Origin: Streptomyces sp. MA5143a
GTDB lineage: Bacteria > Actinomycetota > Actinomycetes > Streptomycetales > Streptomycetaceae
Assembly (NCBI RefSeq): GCF_900290235.1
Contig: NZ_OLMK01000017.1
Location: forward strand, 1 to 64,000
DNA length: 64,000 nt
Direction: 5' to 3'
This document shows, in pieces, positions 34,504 through 42,982 of this stretch; the stretch's first letter is position 1, and each line of letters begins with the position of its first letter. Position numbers and translations under genes: made by a program. The notes beneath the pieces were generated by a model. The model ran no database searches and was not told the DNA's origin. It saw nothing but the letters and a program-made list of their open reading frames with translations.

Positions 34504-35301
34504 GTGTCCACGACCCCGGCGCCCGCGCCCACCCTCTCCGACGGCCTGCGTTTCGCCTTCGGCACCCTGACCGTGCTGCCGGTGTGGGTGCCCCGGTGGG
34601 ACCGCGACGCCGCACGGGTGGGAATGCTGTGTGCGCCCGCCGCCGGGCTGGTGGTCGGCGCCGCCGCGGCCGCGCTCGGCGGGCTGCTGCTGTTCCTGGG
34701 CGCGGGGCCCCTGCTCGCCGCCGTGGCCGGGGTCGCCGTACCGGCCGTGCTCACCCGGGGACTGCATCTGGACGGGCTCGCGGACACCGCCGACGGGCTG
34801 GGCAGCGGCAGACCCGCCGAGGACGCGCTGCGGATCATGAAGCAGTCGGACATCGGTCCGTTCGGCGTCATCACCCTCGTACTCGTCCTGTTCGCCCAGG
34901 TCGCCGCCCTCACCGAGGCGTACGGGGAGTCCTGGGCCCTGGGCACGGTCGCGGCCGTCGTCGCGGCGACCACCGCCCGGCTGGCCCTGACCCTGGCCGC
35001 CCGCACCGGCGTTCCGGCCGCCCGGCCCGAGGGGCTGGGGGCCGCGGTGGCGGGCGCCGTGCCGATGCGGGGCGCGGTGCTGGTGACGGCGGTCGTGGGG
35101 TGCGCTGCGGCCGGCGCGGGCGCACTGCTCGGGCCGTACGACCTCGCCCGTACGGTGCTCGCGGTCGCCCTCGGCTGCGCCGTCGCCGAGTCGCTGCTGC
35201 GGCACTGCGTACGGCGGTTCGGCGGGGTGACCGGCGATGTGTTCGGAGGGCTGGCCGAGACGGCGGCGACGGCGGCGCTGGTCGTGTTCACCCTGGGGTG
35301 A
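34504..35301 (+). CDS. cobS: Adenosylcobinamide-GDP ribazoletransferase CobS (cobalamin synthase)
   Basis: CobS joins adenosylcobinamide-GDP with alpha-ribazole (phosphate) at the membrane, the last step of the nucleotide loop. The 265-residue protein has about seven helices and the signature GLHLDGLADTADGLGSGR, whose acidic residues bind Mg. KQSDIGPFGVI is the second conserved stretch. GTG at 34504 lies six bases after TAGCCT with no Shine-Dalgarno, so leaderless translation is likely. It completes the cobU-cobT-cobS set. Confidence 0.94.
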   Translation: MSTTPAPAPTLSDGLRFAFGTLTVLPVWVPRWDRDAARVGMLCAPAAGLVVGAAAAALGGLLLFLGAGPLLAAVAGVAVPAVLTRGLHLDGLADTADGLGSGRPAEDALRIMKQSDIGPFGVITLVLVLFAQVAALTEAYGESWALGTVAAVVAATTARLALTLAARTGVPAARPEGLGAAVAGAVPMRGAVLVTAVVGCAAAGAGALLGPYDLARTVLAVALGCAVAESLLRHCVRRFGGVTGDVFGGLAETAATAALVVFTLG

Positions 35302-35358
35302 GCCCGGGGGCGGCCGTCGGGTGACCGGCCGACCGGGGCGGCCCGCCGCGCGCCGGGG

Positions 35359-36168
35359 TCAGCAGGCCTCGCGCCACACCCCCAGCTCCCACTTCTTCAG
35401 CAGGGAGCTGAGCCGCAGCCGCCGGGACTCGGGGCAGAAGTCGGCCGTCTTCATCTCGTACTCGACGTGGAAGACCGCCTTGTCCGCGTCGACGAACGGG
35501 GTGAGGGTGTCGCACTCCTCGTACTGGGCGCACTGTTCGTTGACCGCGAAGTCGAAGTCGTCGACGAGGGCGGGGATCTGGTCGAGGTCGTTCTTCAGGC
35601 CCACCGCCAGGCCCCGTTCATGGGCGAGGCGGGCGACGAGACGGTTGTAGCGGAGCTGGTCGGCGGCCTTCAGGGGGAAGCCGGTCCGGTTGCGGTAGCC
35701 GTCCATGTTGTCCGGCTCGACCGCGTCGAAGCCCTTCTCCGCGCACATGTCGATCCGGGCGGCCATCAGCGGTTCGAGGACGTCGAGGCGGCGGATGTCG
35801 AGCCAGCGCTCCCCCTCCCAGCCGTTGCCCCTGCCGATCACCGACTCGGGGAACTCGTCGGCGTCCGGACGCCAGTCCTCCCAGGCGCCGGTGGACAGAT
35901 AGCAGATGACCTTGCGGCCGTCGTCGTGGAGGCCGTCGACGGTCTCCGCGGAGTGGTCGAAGCCGTCGATGTCGTACACGGGCACGTCGACCGAGGTGTC
36001 CAGGCGCCCGCTCAACTGCCACTGCCAGTCCGTGCCGGGCTTCGGCCGCCACCGGTCGCCCGTCCTCGGGCCGGCGTCCGCGCCCGGCTTGTCGTCGGGG
36101 GCGGCGGCGCAGCCCCCGACCAGCAGGAGCAGGGTCAACAGGGCGCTGCGGGCGGGGGCGCGTCTCAT
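35359..36168 (-). CDS. Secreted lipoprotein glycoside hydrolase (GH114-type, endo alpha-1,4-polygalactosaminidase family)
   Basis: The 269-residue protein starts with a lipoprotein signal (LLTLLLLVGGC, Cys at 20), then a TIM-barrel of the DUF297/GH114 family: WQWQLSG, VDVPVYDIDGFD, KVICYLSTGAWEDWRPD, EKGFDAVEPDNMDGY, LAVGLKNDLDQ. The acidic residues in DIDGFD and EPDNMD are likely catalytic. The family degrades galactosamine-containing polysaccharide; the actual substrate here is not known. The ATG at 36168 has GGAG eight bases upstream. It stands alone, convergent with cobS. Confidence 0.92.
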   Translation of the reverse strand: MRRAPARSALLTLLLLVGGCAAAPDDKPGADAGPRTGDRWRPKPGTDWQWQLSGRLDTSVDVPVYDIDGFDHSAETVDGLHDDGRKVICYLSTGAWEDWRPDADEFPESVIGRGNGWEGERWLDIRRLDVLEPLMAARIDMCAEKGFDAVEPDNMDGYRNRTGFPLKAADQLRYNRLVARLAHERGLAVGLKNDLDQIPALVDDFDFAVNEQCAQYEECDTLTPFVDADKAVFHVEYEMKTADFCPESRRLRLSSLLKKWELGVWREAC

Positions 36169-36556
36169 AGCAAGGGCTCCGGGGCGGGCGGCAACATACT
36201 CCAAGGATGATCGCCGACCCGCACCCGCACGCACCGACCTCCCGCTGTGCGACGTCGGCACCACGCCGCGGGCCGTGGCTCGTTCGTGGCCCGTGACCAC
36301 CGTCCGCACGAGTGACCGACATCGGCTACCCGTGACAAGGGTTCCCCCTATGCCGAAGTCATGGGGATCTCCCTGCATGGGCCGGGCGGAAAGTCAGGGA
36401 GGCTGGTGGCAGCGAACGCCGTCCGGCCGGCCGGTGCGGAACCGGCCCCCGCGCCCCAGATCCGACGGACCGAACAAGGGCCTAGGCTCGTGCCCGGCAC
36501 GTCGACCCGATCCGTTCGGCTACCCAAAACTCAATCGGAAGCGAGATTTCACCACC
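36169..36556. other. Intergenic region between the GH114 lipoprotein and pepA
   Basis: This divergent 388-base region holds no gene I can support. TATGTT on the minus strand (36196 down to 36191) could be the -10 of the lipoprotein gene. CCTAGGCT near 36481 could be part of a pepA promoter, but no -35 was found. Codon bias drops across it. Confidence 0.35.
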
Positions 36557-38095
36557 GTGACTGCTCTCACTCTCAGCACCGCCGCCGCGTCCGGCCTCCG
36601 CGCCGACGCGATCGTGGTCGGTGTCGCGAAGGGCGCCAAGGGCCCGGTCGTTGCCCCGGGTGCCGAGACCGTGGACAAGGCGTACGACGGCAGGCTGGCC
36701 GGCCTCCTGGAGACCCTCGGCGCCTCGGGCGCCGAGGGCGAGGTGACGAAGCTGCCCGCCCCGTCCGGCTTCAAGGCGCCGCTCGTGGTGGCGGTGGGCC
36801 TGGGAGCGGAGCCCGACAAGGACGGCTCGTTCGGCGCGGAGACGCTGCGCCGGGCGGCCGGTGCCGCGGCCCGTGCCCTGGCCGGCTCGAAGAAGGCGGC
36901 GTTCGCCCTGCCGCTCGCCGACACCGACGCCGTGGGTGCCGTCGCCGAGGGCGCGCTGCTCGGCGCGTACTCGTTCGACACCTACAAGGAGAACGGCCGT
37001 CAGGCCAAGGACGGCGCCAAGGCCAAGGGCGGCAAGGCCCCGCTCGCCGAGGTGGCGCTGCTCGGCGCCAAGCCGCGCGACCGCGCCCACAAGGCCGCCG
37101 TCGAGCGCGCCGTCGCGGTCGCCGAGGAACTCAACCGCGCCCGCGACCTGATCAACACCCCGCCGAACGACCTCGACCCGGCGGCGTTCGCCGCGATCGC
37201 GCAGGGCGCCGGCAAGGAACACGGCATCAAGGTGACCGTGCTCGACGAGAAGGCGCTCGCCAAGGGCGGCTACGGCGGCATCCTCGGCGTCGGCGCGGGC
37301 TCCGCCGCCACGCCCCGGCTGGTGCAGCTGACCTACACCCACGCGAAGGCCACGAAGCACCTGGCGTTCGTCGGCAAGGGCATCACCTACGACTCGGGCG
37401 GCATCTCTCTGAAGCCCGCCGGGCACAACGAGACGATGAAGTGCGACATGAGCGGTGCCGCCGCCGTGTTCGCCGCGGTCGTCGCCGCCGCGCGGCTCGG
37501 CCTGGAGGTCAACGTCACCGGCTGGCTCGCCCTCGCCGAGAACATGCCGTCCGGCACCGCCACCCGGCCGGGTGACGTGCTGCGCATGTACAGCGGCAAG
37601 ACGGTGGAGGTGCTGAACACCGACGCCGAGGGCCGGCTGGTGCTGGCCGACGCGCTCGCCAAGGCGTCGGAGGACGCGCCGGACGCGATCGTCGACGTGG
37701 CGACGCTGACCGGGGCGATGATGCTGGCGCTGGGCAACCGGACGTTCGGCATCATGGCGAACGACGACGCGTTCCGCTCCGCCGTGCACGAGGCGGCGGA
37801 GGAGGTCGGCGAGGCCGCGTGGCCGATGCCGCTCCCGGACCACCTGCGCAAGGGCATGGACTCCCCCACCGCCGACATCGCGAACATGGGCGAGCGGTAC
37901 GGCGGCGGGCTCGTCGCCGGCCTGTTCCTGAAGGAGTTCGTGGGCGAGGGCATCACGTGGGCGCACCTCGACATCGCGGGTCCGGCGTTCAACGAGGGCG
38001 GCCCGTTCGGGTACACCCCCAAGGGCGGTACGGGTTCCGCGGTGCGGACGCTGGTGCGGTTGGCCGAGCGGGCCGCCGCGGGTGACCTGGGCTGA
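36557..38095 (+). CDS. pepA: Leucyl aminopeptidase PepA (M17)
   Basis: PepA removes N-terminal residues from peptides in the cytosol using two metal ions. The 512-residue protein has the M17 signature NTDAEGRL plus metal and substrate motifs GKGITYDSGGISLKP and KCDMSGAAAV. The C-terminal catalytic half is clear; the N-terminal half (1-165) is the macro-like domain. GTG at 36557 gives MTALTLSTAAASGLRADA, as in Streptomyces orthologues; GGAAG is about 15 bases away, so the initiation signal is weak. It lies upstream of lpd, but a terminator and 278 bases separate them. Confidence 0.95.
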   Translation: MTALTLSTAAASGLRADAIVVGVAKGAKGPVVAPGAETVDKAYDGRLAGLLETLGASGAEGEVTKLPAPSGFKAPLVVAVGLGAEPDKDGSFGAETLRRAAGAAARALAGSKKAAFALPLADTDAVGAVAEGALLGAYSFDTYKENGRQAKDGAKAKGGKAPLAEVALLGAKPRDRAHKAAVERAVAVAEELNRARDLINTPPNDLDPAAFAAIAQGAGKEHGIKVTVLDEKALAKGGYGGILGVGAGSAATPRLVQLTYTHAKATKHLAFVGKGITYDSGGISLKPAGHNETMKCDMSGAAAVFAAVVAAARLGLEVNVTGWLALAENMPSGTATRPGDVLRMYSGKTVEVLNTDAEGRLVLADALAKASEDAPDAIVDVATLTGAMMLALGNRTFGIMANDDAFRSAVHEAAEEVGEAAWPMPLPDHLRKGMDSPTADIANMGERYGGGLVAGLFLKEFVGEGITWAHLDIAGPAFNEGGPFGYTPKGGTGSAVRTLVRLAERAAAGDLG

Positions 38096-38118
38096 CGTCC
38101 GCCACCGCACGACATCCG

Positions 38119-38175
38119 AGGGGCGTGGGCGACCGCGGTCCGGCTGTGGCCGGTCGCGCGGTCGCCCGCGCCCCT
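38119..38175 (+). terminator. Terminator of pepA
   Basis: An 18-bp stem (38119-38136 with 38158-38175, one G-U) lies 24 bases after the pepA stop. The rest of the gap to lpd (38176-38373) is presumed promoter and leader for lpd. Confidence 0.8.
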
Positions 38176-38373
38176 TCGGCGTTCGGCCCCGTCACATGTG
38201 AGCGTGTGGTGTCTCACACCCCGGCCCGGCGTCTCGTTCCCTCCCGACAAGTGCGAAGATGGGGCTCGGCAGGACAGGGCCCCCACCACAGGGCCGAAGA
38301 AGAGCGGCCGGACACCAGCCGCCGCCCGGTCACTGGAGACCGGCGTACGGCGCACATGCATGGAGGACGTGAC

Positions 38374-39762
38374 GTGGCGAACGACGCCAGCACCGTTTTC
38401 GACCTAGTGATCCTCGGCGGTGGTAGCGGTGGTTACGCCGCGGCCCTGCGCGGGGCGCAGCTGGGCCTGGACGTCGCCCTGATCGAGAAGGACAAGGTCG
38501 GCGGCACCTGCCTGCACCGGGGATGCATCCCCACCAAGGCCCTGCTGCACGCGGGCGAGATCGCCGACCAGGCCCGCGAGAGCGAGCTGTTCGGTGTGAA
38601 GGCCACCTTCGAGGGCATCGACGTACCGGCCGTCCACAAGTACAAGGACGGTGTGATCTCCGGTCTGTACAAGGGCCTTCAGGGGCTGATCGCCTCCCGC
38701 AAGGTCACGTACATCGAGGGTGAGGGCCGGCTGTCCTCCCCCACCTCCGTCGATGTCAACGGCCAGCGCGTCCAGGGCCGCCACGTCCTGCTGGCGACCG
38801 GCTCCGTGCCGAAGTCGCTGCCGGGCCTGGAGATCGACGGCAACCGCATCATCTCCTCGGACCACGCCCTCGTCCTGGACCGCGTGCCGAAGTCGGCGAT
38901 CGTCCTCGGCGGCGGTGTCATCGGCGTCGAGTTCGCCTCCGCCTGGAAGTCCTTCGGTACGGACGTCACGGTCATCGAGGGCCTGAAGCACCTCGTCCCC
39001 GTCGAGGACGAGAACTCCTCCAAGCTTCTTGAGCGCGCGTTCCGCAAGCGCGGCATCAAGTTCAACCTGGGCACCTTCTTCTCGAAGGCCGAGTACACCC
39101 AGGACGGTGTCAAGGTCACCCTCGCCGACGGCAAGGAGTTCGAGGCCGAGCTGCTGCTCGTCGCCGTCGGCCGCGGTCCGGTCTCCGCCGGTCTCGGCTA
39201 CGAGGAGCAGGGCGTCGCCATGGACCGCGGCTACGTCCTGGTCGACGAGTACATGCGGACGAATGTCCCGACCGTCTCCGCCGTCGGTGACCTGGTGCCG
39301 ACGCTCCAGCTCGCGCACGTCGGCTTCGCCGAGGGCATGCTGGTGGCGGAGCGTCTGGCCGGTCTGAAGGTCGTCCCGATCGACTACGACGGTGTCCCCC
39401 GTGTGACGTACTGCCACCCGGAGGTCGCCTCCGTGGGCATCACCGAGGCCAAGGCCAAGGAGATCTACGGCGCGGACAAGGTCGTCGCTCTGAAGTACAA
39501 CCTCGCGGGCAACGGCAAGAGCAAGATCCTCAACACCTCGGGCGAGATCAAGCTCGTCCAGGTCAAGGACGGTGCCGTGGTCGGCGTCCACATGGTGGGC
39601 GACCGCATGGGCGAGCAGGTCGGCGAGGCCCAGCTGATCTACAACTGGGAGGCGCTGCCCGCCGAGGTCGCGCAGCTCATCCACGCCCACCCGACGCAGA
39701 ACGAGGCGATGGGCGAGGCCCACCTGGCCCTGGCCGGCAAGCCGCTGCACTCGCACGACTGA
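38374..39762 (+). CDS. lpdA: Dihydrolipoamide dehydrogenase Lpd (E3)
   Basis: Lpd reoxidises the lipoyl groups of the E2 enzyme with NAD. The 462-residue flavoprotein shows the FAD-binding ILGGGSGGYAAALRGAQLG, the redox disulfide GGTCLHRGCIPTKA, an NAD-binding ILGGGVIGVEFAS, and the C-terminal catalytic HAHPTQNEAMGEA. GTG at 38374 has GGAGG seven bases upstream and fixes the start. The E2 gene follows after 60 bases, and aceE lies 3.2 kb on, so E1, E2 and E3 of pyruvate dehydrogenase are together. Confidence 0.97.
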   Translation: MANDASTVFDLVILGGGSGGYAAALRGAQLGLDVALIEKDKVGGTCLHRGCIPTKALLHAGEIADQARESELFGVKATFEGIDVPAVHKYKDGVISGLYKGLQGLIASRKVTYIEGEGRLSSPTSVDVNGQRVQGRHVLLATGSVPKSLPGLEIDGNRIISSDHALVLDRVPKSAIVLGGGVIGVEFASAWKSFGTDVTVIEGLKHLVPVEDENSSKLLERAFRKRGIKFNLGTFFSKAEYTQDGVKVTLADGKEFEAELLLVAVGRGPVSAGLGYEEQGVAMDRGYVLVDEYMRTNVPTVSAVGDLVPTLQLAHVGFAEGMLVAERLAGLKVVPIDYDGVPRVTYCHPEVASVGITEAKAKEIYGADKVVALKYNLAGNGKSKILNTSGEIKLVQVKDGAVVGVHMVGDRMGEQVGEAQLIYNWEALPAEVAQLIHAHPTQNEAMGEAHLALAGKPLHSHD

Positions 39763-39822
39763 CCCTCGGTCGACGAAGCGACGATCCAGACTTCCGCAAT
39801 TCGTTAAGGAGCAACAGAAACC

Positions 39823-41628
39823 ATGGCGGTTTCCGTAACCCTTCCGGCGCTCGGCGAGAGCGTCACCGAGGGCACCGTCACCCGCTGGCTGAAGGCCGAG
39901 GGTGAGCGTGTCGAGGCCGACGAGCCGCTGCTCGAGGTCTCGACCGACAAGGTCGACACCGAGATCCCCTCCCCCGCCGCCGGTGTCCTCGCGTCCATCA
40001 AGGTCGCCGAGGACGAGACGGTCGAGGTCGGCGCCGAGCTGGCCGTGATCGACGACGGCACGGGCGCGCCCGCCGCCGCCCCCGCCCCGGCCGCCGAGGA
40101 GGCTCCGGCCCCCGCGCCCGAGCCCGCCGCTGCCGCGCCCTCCACCGAGCAGGCCGCCCCCGCTCCGGCCCCGACCGCCGCGGCCGCCGCCGGCGCCGGC
40201 TCCGCCGAGGGCACGGACGTGGTCCTGCCCGCGCTCGGCGAGTCCGTCACCGAGGGCACCGTCACCCGCTGGCTCAAGGCGGTCGGCGACAGCGTCGAGG
40301 CCGACGAGCCGCTGCTCGAGGTCTCCACGGACAAGGTCGACACCGAGATCCCGGCGCCCACCTCCGGTGTGCTGCTGGAGATCGTGGTCGGCGAGGACGA
40401 GACCGCCGAGGTCGGCGCCAAGCTGGCCGTCATCGGCGCTCCCGGTGCCGCCCCGGCCGCCGCTCCGGCTCCGGCCGCCCCGGCTCCGGCGCCCGCCGCC
40501 GAGGCCCCGGCCCCGGCTGCCCCCGCGCCCGCCCCGGCCGCCCCCGCGGCTCCGGCCCCCGCGCCGGCCGCCCCCGCCGCGCCGGCCCCGGCGCCCGCCG
40601 CCGCTGCCCCGGCCGCCCCCGCTCCGGCGCCCGCCCCGGTGACCCCGGCTCCGGCCGCCGCCGCCCCGGCCGCCGCCAAGGCGACGGACGAGGGTGCGTA
40701 CGTGACCCCGCTGGTCCGCAAGCTCGCCGCGGAGAACGGTGTCGACCTGGCGTCCGTCAAGGGCACCGGTGTCGGTGGTCGTATCCGCAAGCAGGACGTC
40801 ATCGCCGCCGCCGAGGCCGCGAAGGCCGCTGCCGCCGCCCCGGCCCCGGCCGCCGCGGCTCCGGCCGCCGCCGCGTCGAAGAAGGCCCCGGTCCTGGAGG
40901 CGTCCCCCCTCCGCGGCCAGACCATCAAGATGCCGCGCATCCGCAAGGTCATCGGCGACAACATGGTCAAGGCGCTGCACGAGCAGGCGCAGCTGTCCTC
41001 GGTCGTCGAGGTCGACGTGACCCGTCTGATGAAGCTGCGTGCCAAGGCGAAGGACTCCTTCGCGGCCCGCGAGGGTGTGAAGCTCTCCCCGATGCCGTTC
41101 TTCGTGAAGGCGGCGGCCCAGGCGCTGAAGGCCCACCCGGCCATCAACGCCCGGATCAACGAGGCCGAGGGCACGATCACCTACTTCGACACGGAGAACG
41201 TCGGCATCGCCGTGGACTCCGAGAAGGGCCTGATGACCCCGGTCATCAAGCACGCGGGCGACCTCAACATCGCCGGCATCGCCAAGGCCACCGCCGACCT
41301 GGCGGGCAAGGTCCGGGCCAACAAGATCACTCCGGACGAGCTGTCCGGGGCGACCTTCACCATCTCCAACACCGGCTCGCGCGGCGCGCTCTTCGACACG
41401 ATCATCGTGCCGCCGAACCAGGTCGCGATCCTCGGCATCGGCGCCACGGTCAAGCGCCCCGCCGTGATCGAGACGGAGGAGGGCACGGTCATCGGCGTCC
41501 GCGACATGACCTACCTGACCCTCTCCTACGACCACCGTCTGGTCGACGGCGCCGACGCGGCCCGTTACCTGACGGCGGTCAAGGCGATCCTGGAGGCGGG
41601 CGAGTTCGAGGTCGAGCTCGGCCTGTAA
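39823..41628 (+). CDS. sucB: Dihydrolipoamide acyltransferase (E2), annotated SucB
   Basis: The 601-residue E2 has two lipoyl domains (lipoyl Lys43 and Lys171, each in [10 protein letters not shown]), long Pro/Ala linkers, a subunit-binding domain (about 293-328) and a catalytic acyltransferase domain (about 360-601) with His571 and Asp575 in HRLVDGAD. The family is often named SucB, but in actinobacteria the lipoylated E2 serves pyruvate dehydrogenase, and OdhA carries its own E2o domain. Presence of aceE and no sucA here supports an AceF/DlaT role. GGAG and a start at 39823 are clear. lipB and lipA at 56 kb supply its lipoate. A terminator follows. Confidence 0.96.
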   Translation: MAVSVTLPALGESVTEGTVTRWLKAEGERVEADEPLLEVSTDKVDTEIPSPAAGVLASIKVAEDETVEVGAELAVIDDGTGAPAAAPAPAAEEAPAPAPEPAAAAPSTEQAAPAPAPTAAAAAGAGSAEGTDVVLPALGESVTEGTVTRWLKAVGDSVEADEPLLEVSTDKVDTEIPAPTSGVLLEIVVGEDETAEVGAKLAVIGAPGAAPAAAPAPAAPAPAPAAEAPAPAAPAPAPAAPAAPAPAPAAPAAPAPAPAAAAPAAPAPAPAPVTPAPAAAAPAAAKATDEGAYVTPLVRKLAAENGVDLASVKGTGVGGRIRKQDVIAAAEAAKAAAAAPAPAAAAPAAAASKKAPVLEASPLRGQTIKMPRIRKVIGDNMVKALHEQAQLSSVVEVDVTRLMKLRAKAKDSFAAREGVKLSPMPFFVKAAAQALKAHPAINARINEAEGTITYFDTENVGIAVDSEKGLMTPVIKHAGDLNIAGIAKATADLAGKVRANKITPDELSGATFTISNTGSRGALFDTIIVPPNQVAILGIGATVKRPAVIETEEGTVIGVRDMTYLTLSYDHRLVDGADAARYLTAVKAILEAGEFEVELGL

Positions 41629-41649
41629 GGGTCCACCACCGCAGTACGA

Positions 41650-41682
41650 CGGTGCCCGTCCGGAGCTTCCGGGCGGGCACCG
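41650..41682 (+). terminator. Terminator of the lpd-E2 transcript
   Basis: CGGTGCCCGTCCGG pairs with CCGGGCGGGCACCG (one G-U) and is followed by CTGTTTT, 21 bases past the E2 stop. Confidence 0.85.
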
Positions 41683-41885
41683 CTGTTTTCCCGGGGCGGC
41701 ACGTCGCGTAGGGGCTTCGCAGCTCGGCCGGTACGGGTCTTTACAGACGGGGCCGTCATGGGAGCGTGTAAGTCTCGTCTCACCTGCGAGAAAGCGCCCC
41801 CGTGCGCCCCTCATGGTCGGCGTCGCGGCTTTATTGTCTATGGGTCAACGCCCTTGGGGCTCAGTCCCCCGCCGAAGGAGCCCGC

Positions 41886-42527
41886 ATGACCACCGCGCCC
41901 GTCGTCCACTCGCTGCGCGAACAGATCCGCGAGCACATCGTGGAGGGGATCGTGAGCGGGCGCTGGAAGCCGGGTGAGCGGATCGTGGAGCGGCGCATCG
42001 CGACGGAGCTGGAGGTCAGCCAGACGCCGGTGCGGGAGGCGCTGCGCGAGCTGGAGTCGCTGCGGCTGATCGAGTCCGCGCCGAACAAGGGCGTACGGGT
42101 GCGGAACCTCACGGCGGCCGATCTGGAGGAGAGTTACCCGGTCAGGGCCGGTCTGGAGGCGATCGCTGCGGAGCTGGCGGCCGAGCGGCTGGCGGGGGAC
42201 TGCTCGGCCCTCGAGCCGCATGTCGCCGCGCTCTACGAGGCGGACCGCAACGCCGACGGCACGTCCCAGGTACGGCACACCGTCGCCTTCCACCGCGAGC
42301 TGGTCCGGGCCGCCGGCAACTCCGTCCTGCTGCACACCTGGGAGGGCCTCGGCATCGAGGTCTTCACGGCGCTCAGCATTCGCTGGCTCGGCACGGTGCA
42401 GCAGTCGTACGCGGAGGAGCACGAGGAGTTGGTCGCCGCGTTCCGCCGCCGGGATCCGCGGATCGCGGACCTGGTCAAGTCCCACGTCCTGGGCTGCGCC
42501 CCGCACACCGACGACGAGCCGGCGTAG
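41886..42527 (+). CDS. GntR-family regulator (FadR/FCD subfamily)
   Basis: The 213-residue protein has an N-terminal winged helix (LREQIREHIVEGIVSGRWKP, ERRIATELEVSQTPVREALRELESLRLI) and an all-helical FCD ligand domain (HTVAFHRELVRAAGN, HEELVAAFRRRD). FCD regulators commonly sense organic acids, often pyruvate, lactate or acyl compounds. GGAG precedes the ATG at 41886 (the upstream extension is not used). It sits between the E2 and aceE genes and is the natural candidate to act on the palindrome in the aceE promoter, by analogy to PdhR. TATTGT (41832-41837) may be its -10. Confidence 0.93.
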   Translation: MTTAPVVHSLREQIREHIVEGIVSGRWKPGERIVERRIATELEVSQTPVREALRELESLRLIESAPNKGVRVRNLTAADLEESYPVRAGLEAIAAELAAERLAGDCSALEPHVAALYEADRNADGTSQVRHTVAFHRELVRAAGNSVLLHTWEGLGIEVFTALSIRWLGTVQQSYAEEHEELVAAFRRRDPRIADLVKSHVLGCAPHTDDEPA

Positions 42528-42643
42528 CGGTTCCGGGGCGACCGGGCGCTCGTTTTCGGCCGCCGGTGAGTGGGTGTCGGGGACCGTTGCCGACTGCCGG
42601 TCCGTGCTTTTCATGAAGGGCGGGCCGTAGGCCCGTTCCCTTC

Positions 42644-42663
42644 AGGGGCGCGGGGAACTGCGC
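42644..42663 (-). repeat. Dispersed intergenic element, copy 3
   Basis: AGGGGCGCGGGGAACTGCGC is the reverse complement of the core GCGCAGTTCCCCGCGCCCCT. On its own strand it is followed by a short GC hairpin and then AAAAGCAC, as in the copy at 45837. Confidence 0.7.
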
Positions 42664-42845
42664 GAGCAACCCCCACCCACCCGCACCCGCCCCACGCACC
42701 CCACACCCCCCGATCTATTGGGCGCACCCCCGCTCAAACGCCGCCCCACCTGCGAAAACCCCGCCCCACCACGGCACCCGGTGTCTCCGCCGAAGGCACC
42801 CCGTGCCGACTTTCTCGTGATCAAGAGGTTTTGCTCAAGAACCCT

Positions 42846-42875
42846 TTGATCGATCATCGATCAGCGGGTTACAGT
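42846..42875 (+). promoter_or_regulatory. aceE promoter with embedded operator palindrome
   Basis: TTGATC (42846-42851), an 18-base spacer and TACAGT (42870-42875) form a good housekeeping promoter. The perfect 17-bp palindrome TGATCGATCATCGATCA (42847-42863) covers the -35 box and most of the spacer, the classic place for a repressor. Transcription would begin near 42882, leaving a leader of about 100 bases before aceE. Which protein binds is not known; the upstream GntR regulator is the best candidate. Confidence 0.7.
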
Positions 42876-42982
42876 CGCCGACGGGCTTCCACCGAAGCCC
42901 CAGCCCTGTCCTGCCAAAGACCAAGGGCACCCCCGAACCCTTACCGATGAGGGAACCCCCTTCGACTGAGGAAGGCGGCGCA

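Larger units (their letters stand above)
42528..42982. other. Intergenic region before aceE
   Basis: The 455-base gap contains a reverse copy of the dispersed element (42644-42663), a GCGGGCCGTAGGCCCGTTCC-type hairpin just before it (about 42620-42640), a pyrimidine-rich C tract (42668-42770), and the aceE promoter/operator (42846-42875). No gene is supported. Confidence 0.5.

Noticed and set aside
40440..40680. Highly repetitive Ala/Pro-codon stretch as a mobile or satellite repeat
   Set aside because: It is in frame and encodes the flexible linker of the E2 enzyme, normal for the family.
38404..41814. 1136-codon minus-strand frame opposite lpd and the E2 gene
   Set aside because: Gly/Arg-rich low-complexity shadow of the Ala/Pro linkers of the E2; no ribosome-binding site or domain.
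42947..42982. Earlier ATG start of aceE at 42947
   Set aside because: The added residues are unlike the family and the ATG at 42983 has a good ribosome-binding site.
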